Positions 60,951 through 64,000 of a DNA stretch of 64,000 nt are shown piece after piece; positions within the stretch are counted from its first letter, which is position 1, and each line of letters begins with the position of its first letter. The stretch is from Enoplosus armatus (taxonomy: Eukaryota > Chordata > Actinopteri > Centrarchiformes > Enoplosidae). The notes beneath the pieces were generated by a model, which made no database searches, was not told the origin of the DNA, and saw only the letters and a program-made list of their open reading frames with translations. The position numbers were made by a program, and so were the translations under genes. The stretch spans positions 10,967,891 to 11,031,890 of the forward strand of contig NC_092180.1 of NCBI RefSeq assembly GCF_043641665.1. Direction: 5' to 3'.

Positions 60951-63013
60951 TAGTTTTAACTAAGTAAATCACATTTCACCCCCCTCCATTCCTTCTCGGA
61001 GAAACCCTGAGCCAGAACACACTTCTGTAACACCTCTGAGCAGGCGACTGTTTTCACTTTTAAAACAATGCCCCCTTTATGGAAACTGAAGACAGAAGGA
61101 AAAAGAAAACATCCCAGGGCTTTTTAACTTTTTTAACTCCTTTTCTCAGGCACTTTTTCTTCTCTGCCATCTGCAGGTCAGAGTTGTCAGTCTGTTGGTG
61201 TTTGCGGTTCTGCCGTTGCCAAGTTGAAAAGAAGGCAGATCGACAATCCAGAAGGTCGAAACTTATGTAGAGAAACATTTCGAGATGGGACAGTTTGATA
61301 TGGCCATTCCCTCTTTATGTATTTCTCCCCCTCCTCATGCAAACATGCTTGCACATGCCCTAACACAAACACACACGCACATAAAAGGCCCAGTTTTTAC
61401 TTGGTGGCTTGTCTGTAGATCAGAGCAGGCAGGTACACTGAGCTCACTCACGCACCCTGAATAACACTTTGTGCTTTGCCTCAAATCTCCTGCTAAATCG
61501 GGACAGTCTGCCAGGCTGTTTGTTTGTGTGTACCATGATGGTCAAAGTCTGATTCATTTGCCTTATCTATTTTCTTGTCACTCTTCTGTCTTATCATACG
61601 TTTATTTGATTTCGGAGCTGCCAGCTTCCTTGTTTTCTACTAGATGTAGCCAGGGACGGCTGTCAGACACTTCCTCAGCTGTGTTGTGTGTGATAACGGA
61701 GCTCACAAACCTAGTGTGAAAAATTTCGTCATGCCAGAAAAGCTAAAAAAAGATGATTTAAAACTCTTACCAAACCTCTGAAAGTCCTGCATTCAGTGCA
61801 TTTTGGTGAATAAGTGCTTTAATGTTGTAAACGTGCACTGCAGCTTCTAGCAGAGATTACAGGCAGGTTTATTTTTACGTTCTATATCCAGCAGTTTAAG
61901 AGTCTGTTTGTTAGCATAACTCGGTCAGACCAGACCAGCTTCCAGTTAACAGCCTGAGAGGAAAGCGGGTCATGTATCAAAATAAACCTAATTTATTACC
62001 GGGTAAATCTAAAGCACACCTTTTTTGGGAATGGTGATTTATATTAAGTGAAAGTACATTTTTGATGTTAAATCCATGTGTTAAAATTTTATTTTACGGT
62101 TCTGTCATTTCTGATTTGTTTCCTAATAAAGAAGTTTCCCAGAAAGAATGCATTTAGAATGTAATTTGGTACAAATTTTATGGAAAATAGAGACGATGTT
62201 CAATCCGAACACTTCCAATGAATTAATGTCAGGTAATTGCAAGCATAACCTATGAAGTCTTTTGGTCAGTGCACAGCAGATCTGCTGAACATGCACACAA
62301 CTCAACTTACATGAAGAAAAAGAAAATCCAAGAATAAGTGAACAATAAATGAACATTTAGTTGGGTTAAAAGGGAACTGTTCCTTTTTAAATGAAATTCA
62401 TATTTTCCTTGTGATTGGTACCAAACATTATAAATTCTTTCTGGGAAATGTTTTAGGAAATTACCAAGAAAAGAAATATAACTATGAGTGTGAACCAGTT
62501 TTTTTTAGTCACCACAAACATTTGTGCAGTAAACTTTGTCATCAAACTCCATCCAGGAACAACAAAGCGTGCGGGTGCTTGTTTCATCCTCTAATGTGCC
62601 ACAGTGAAGGCATAGTTCTCTGTTGACTGTACTCACTGTGCCACCCTGCAAGTCATTGACTTTCATTGTGTGTCTTTTGCGCTGGGATGAGCTGAACCCG
62701 CAGAGCCACTGACTCATCCTCTCTAGATGGAGAATGGCCTTTTCTGCAGCCTATCAGATGTCACTGGGCTTCTCTGTTGTGGTCGCAGCCATTCAGAGAG
62801 GATGAATCACATTAATAAAAGCCATCTTCGCATTGCTCAACAGCTCAGCTGAGGTCGAGTGGTGGCATTTGAGTGCCTGAAAACCTGGAAGTACGGGGAA
62901 GCTTCAAACAAAGTAGCTGATAGTGATGTGATCTGCTCACACATTACAGTGCACATTTAGGGATGCATTTCACTATAGTACATTTACTGTATCAACCACG
63001 TTTCTGCTTATTC

Positions 63014-63018
<5 letters not shown>

Positions 63019-63061
<43 letters not shown>

Positions 63062-63085
63062 AGTGAGAGAGAGAGAGAGAGAGGG
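63019..63085. repeat. (GT)n then (GA)n microsatellite
   Basis: About 20 GT units run into about ten GA units. Confidence 0.95.
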
Positions 63086-63196
63086 AGAGCAGAAGCTTTT
63101 GGTGTTTTTTAAAAAGGTCTTTGACTACAAAGGCTCATCTTATTTCTCATACAGCTGTCTGATCCTTTTTCCTCAATGGCATGTCTATGAATACAA

Positions 63197-63198
<2 letters not shown>

Positions 63199-63282
<84 letters not shown>
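63199..63282. repeat. (AC)42 microsatellite
   Basis: Eighty-four bases of uninterrupted AC, the longest simple repeat in the window. Confidence 0.97.
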
Positions 63283-63284
<2 letters not shown>

Positions 63285-64000
63285 TAAGCAGAGGCTGCTT
63301 AATGCGGTATATTACCACTGACTGCTCAAATACCTTAAGCCACTTTATCATCTCATCTCTTGTTGAAACTGTAGTACCACTTCTAGCTTTTTAAGTTATA
63401 AATAATGCAGCTAAGCGGGTAGGATTTGTAAACCACTTTTGATGGCGATGTTTCAGTGTTTTAATGATTATTTAAAGACTCTATTTAATGCTCATGAAAA
63501 GTCCCAAAAGGCAAATGAATCCCACTACCAGCACAGAAAGGTGTGTCTGTGCCACAAAACCTAAATTGACCTTGATATCGAATAGCAGTTTATTTATTTG
63601 AATGCATTGTGGTTAGAATTACATTTGGCTTTTTTGTAGGTGTTAATTTGACATCCAGAACAAATCAGGGTGCCAAACAGGGAGAGAGGAGGAAGAAACA
63701 CTCTTCAGTTAATCAATTCAATCAATGAGTAACATCCTTTGTAATATTTTAGCCTAAACAGGTGATGTGAGTATATAGGAATGTGTGTCAATCTGCTTTA
63801 TGTCATATTTTTAATATCTGTTGACTGTATTTCAAGGTTTTACCAAAGTGCAAAGTAAAAATCTGGATCAGGGGGAGAGTGCGACACATGTTCAGTCAGT
63901 TTTAAGAGCCTGTACTGTTATCCTGCTCAACATCACACTGATCCAATTTCCCACAAATGCACATTAAAATCAAATATGTCTCCCTCTGGTGGTGAAAACG

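Noticed and set aside
63021..63351. Open frames on both strands
   Set aside because: They are made of dinucleotide repeats, not coding sequence.

Overview
The window is teleost fish nuclear DNA, probably percomorph. Evidence: short vertebrate exons with canonical GT/AG splice sites, AT-rich introns, many (CA)n/(GT)n microsatellites, a 1.63-kb Tc1-type transposon, palindromic foldback elements and tRNA-derived SINE relics. There are no bacterial operons and no CRISPR array. Gene models below were built by hand from splice sites and reading-frame phase; family names come from motif recognition, not from a search.

Left part (1-15 kb): a minus-strand tyrosinase-family gene with all six copper-binding histidines but no membrane anchor (1543-3380); an eight-exon plus-strand cenpq (5432-9625), a kinetochore component; and a minus-strand leukotriene-B4-receptor-like GPCR (11392-14903). 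The GPCR has two coding exons. Its single intron was filled by a foldback element and a complete but dead Tc1 transposon, which hides the N-terminal exon.

Middle (15-26.5 kb): a gene-poor stretch of dispersed repeats, simple repeats and one unassigned promoter/exon candidate (22270-23221). A five-exon plus-strand ephrin-B2 gene follows (26888-33960), and then about 6.7 kb without a confident gene.

Right part (40.5-64 kb): a TATA- and E2F-site-bearing promoter precedes the complete six-hairpin miR-17-92 cluster (mir-17, 18a, 19a, 20a, 19b, 92a; 42307-43172). The first two coding exons of glypican 5 begin 1.4 kb downstream (44621-48265). The rest of the window is gpc5 intron 2, containing repeats, long inverted GT/CA microsatellite pairs and a candidate conserved regulatory element. 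The order miR-17-92 then gpc5 matches human 13q31, and EFNB2 is also on human 13q, so this is an old linkage group.

The genes do not form one pathway. The functional highlights are the intact oncomiR cluster with its cell-cycle promoter, the divergent soluble tyrosinase, and the transposon-split GPCR.
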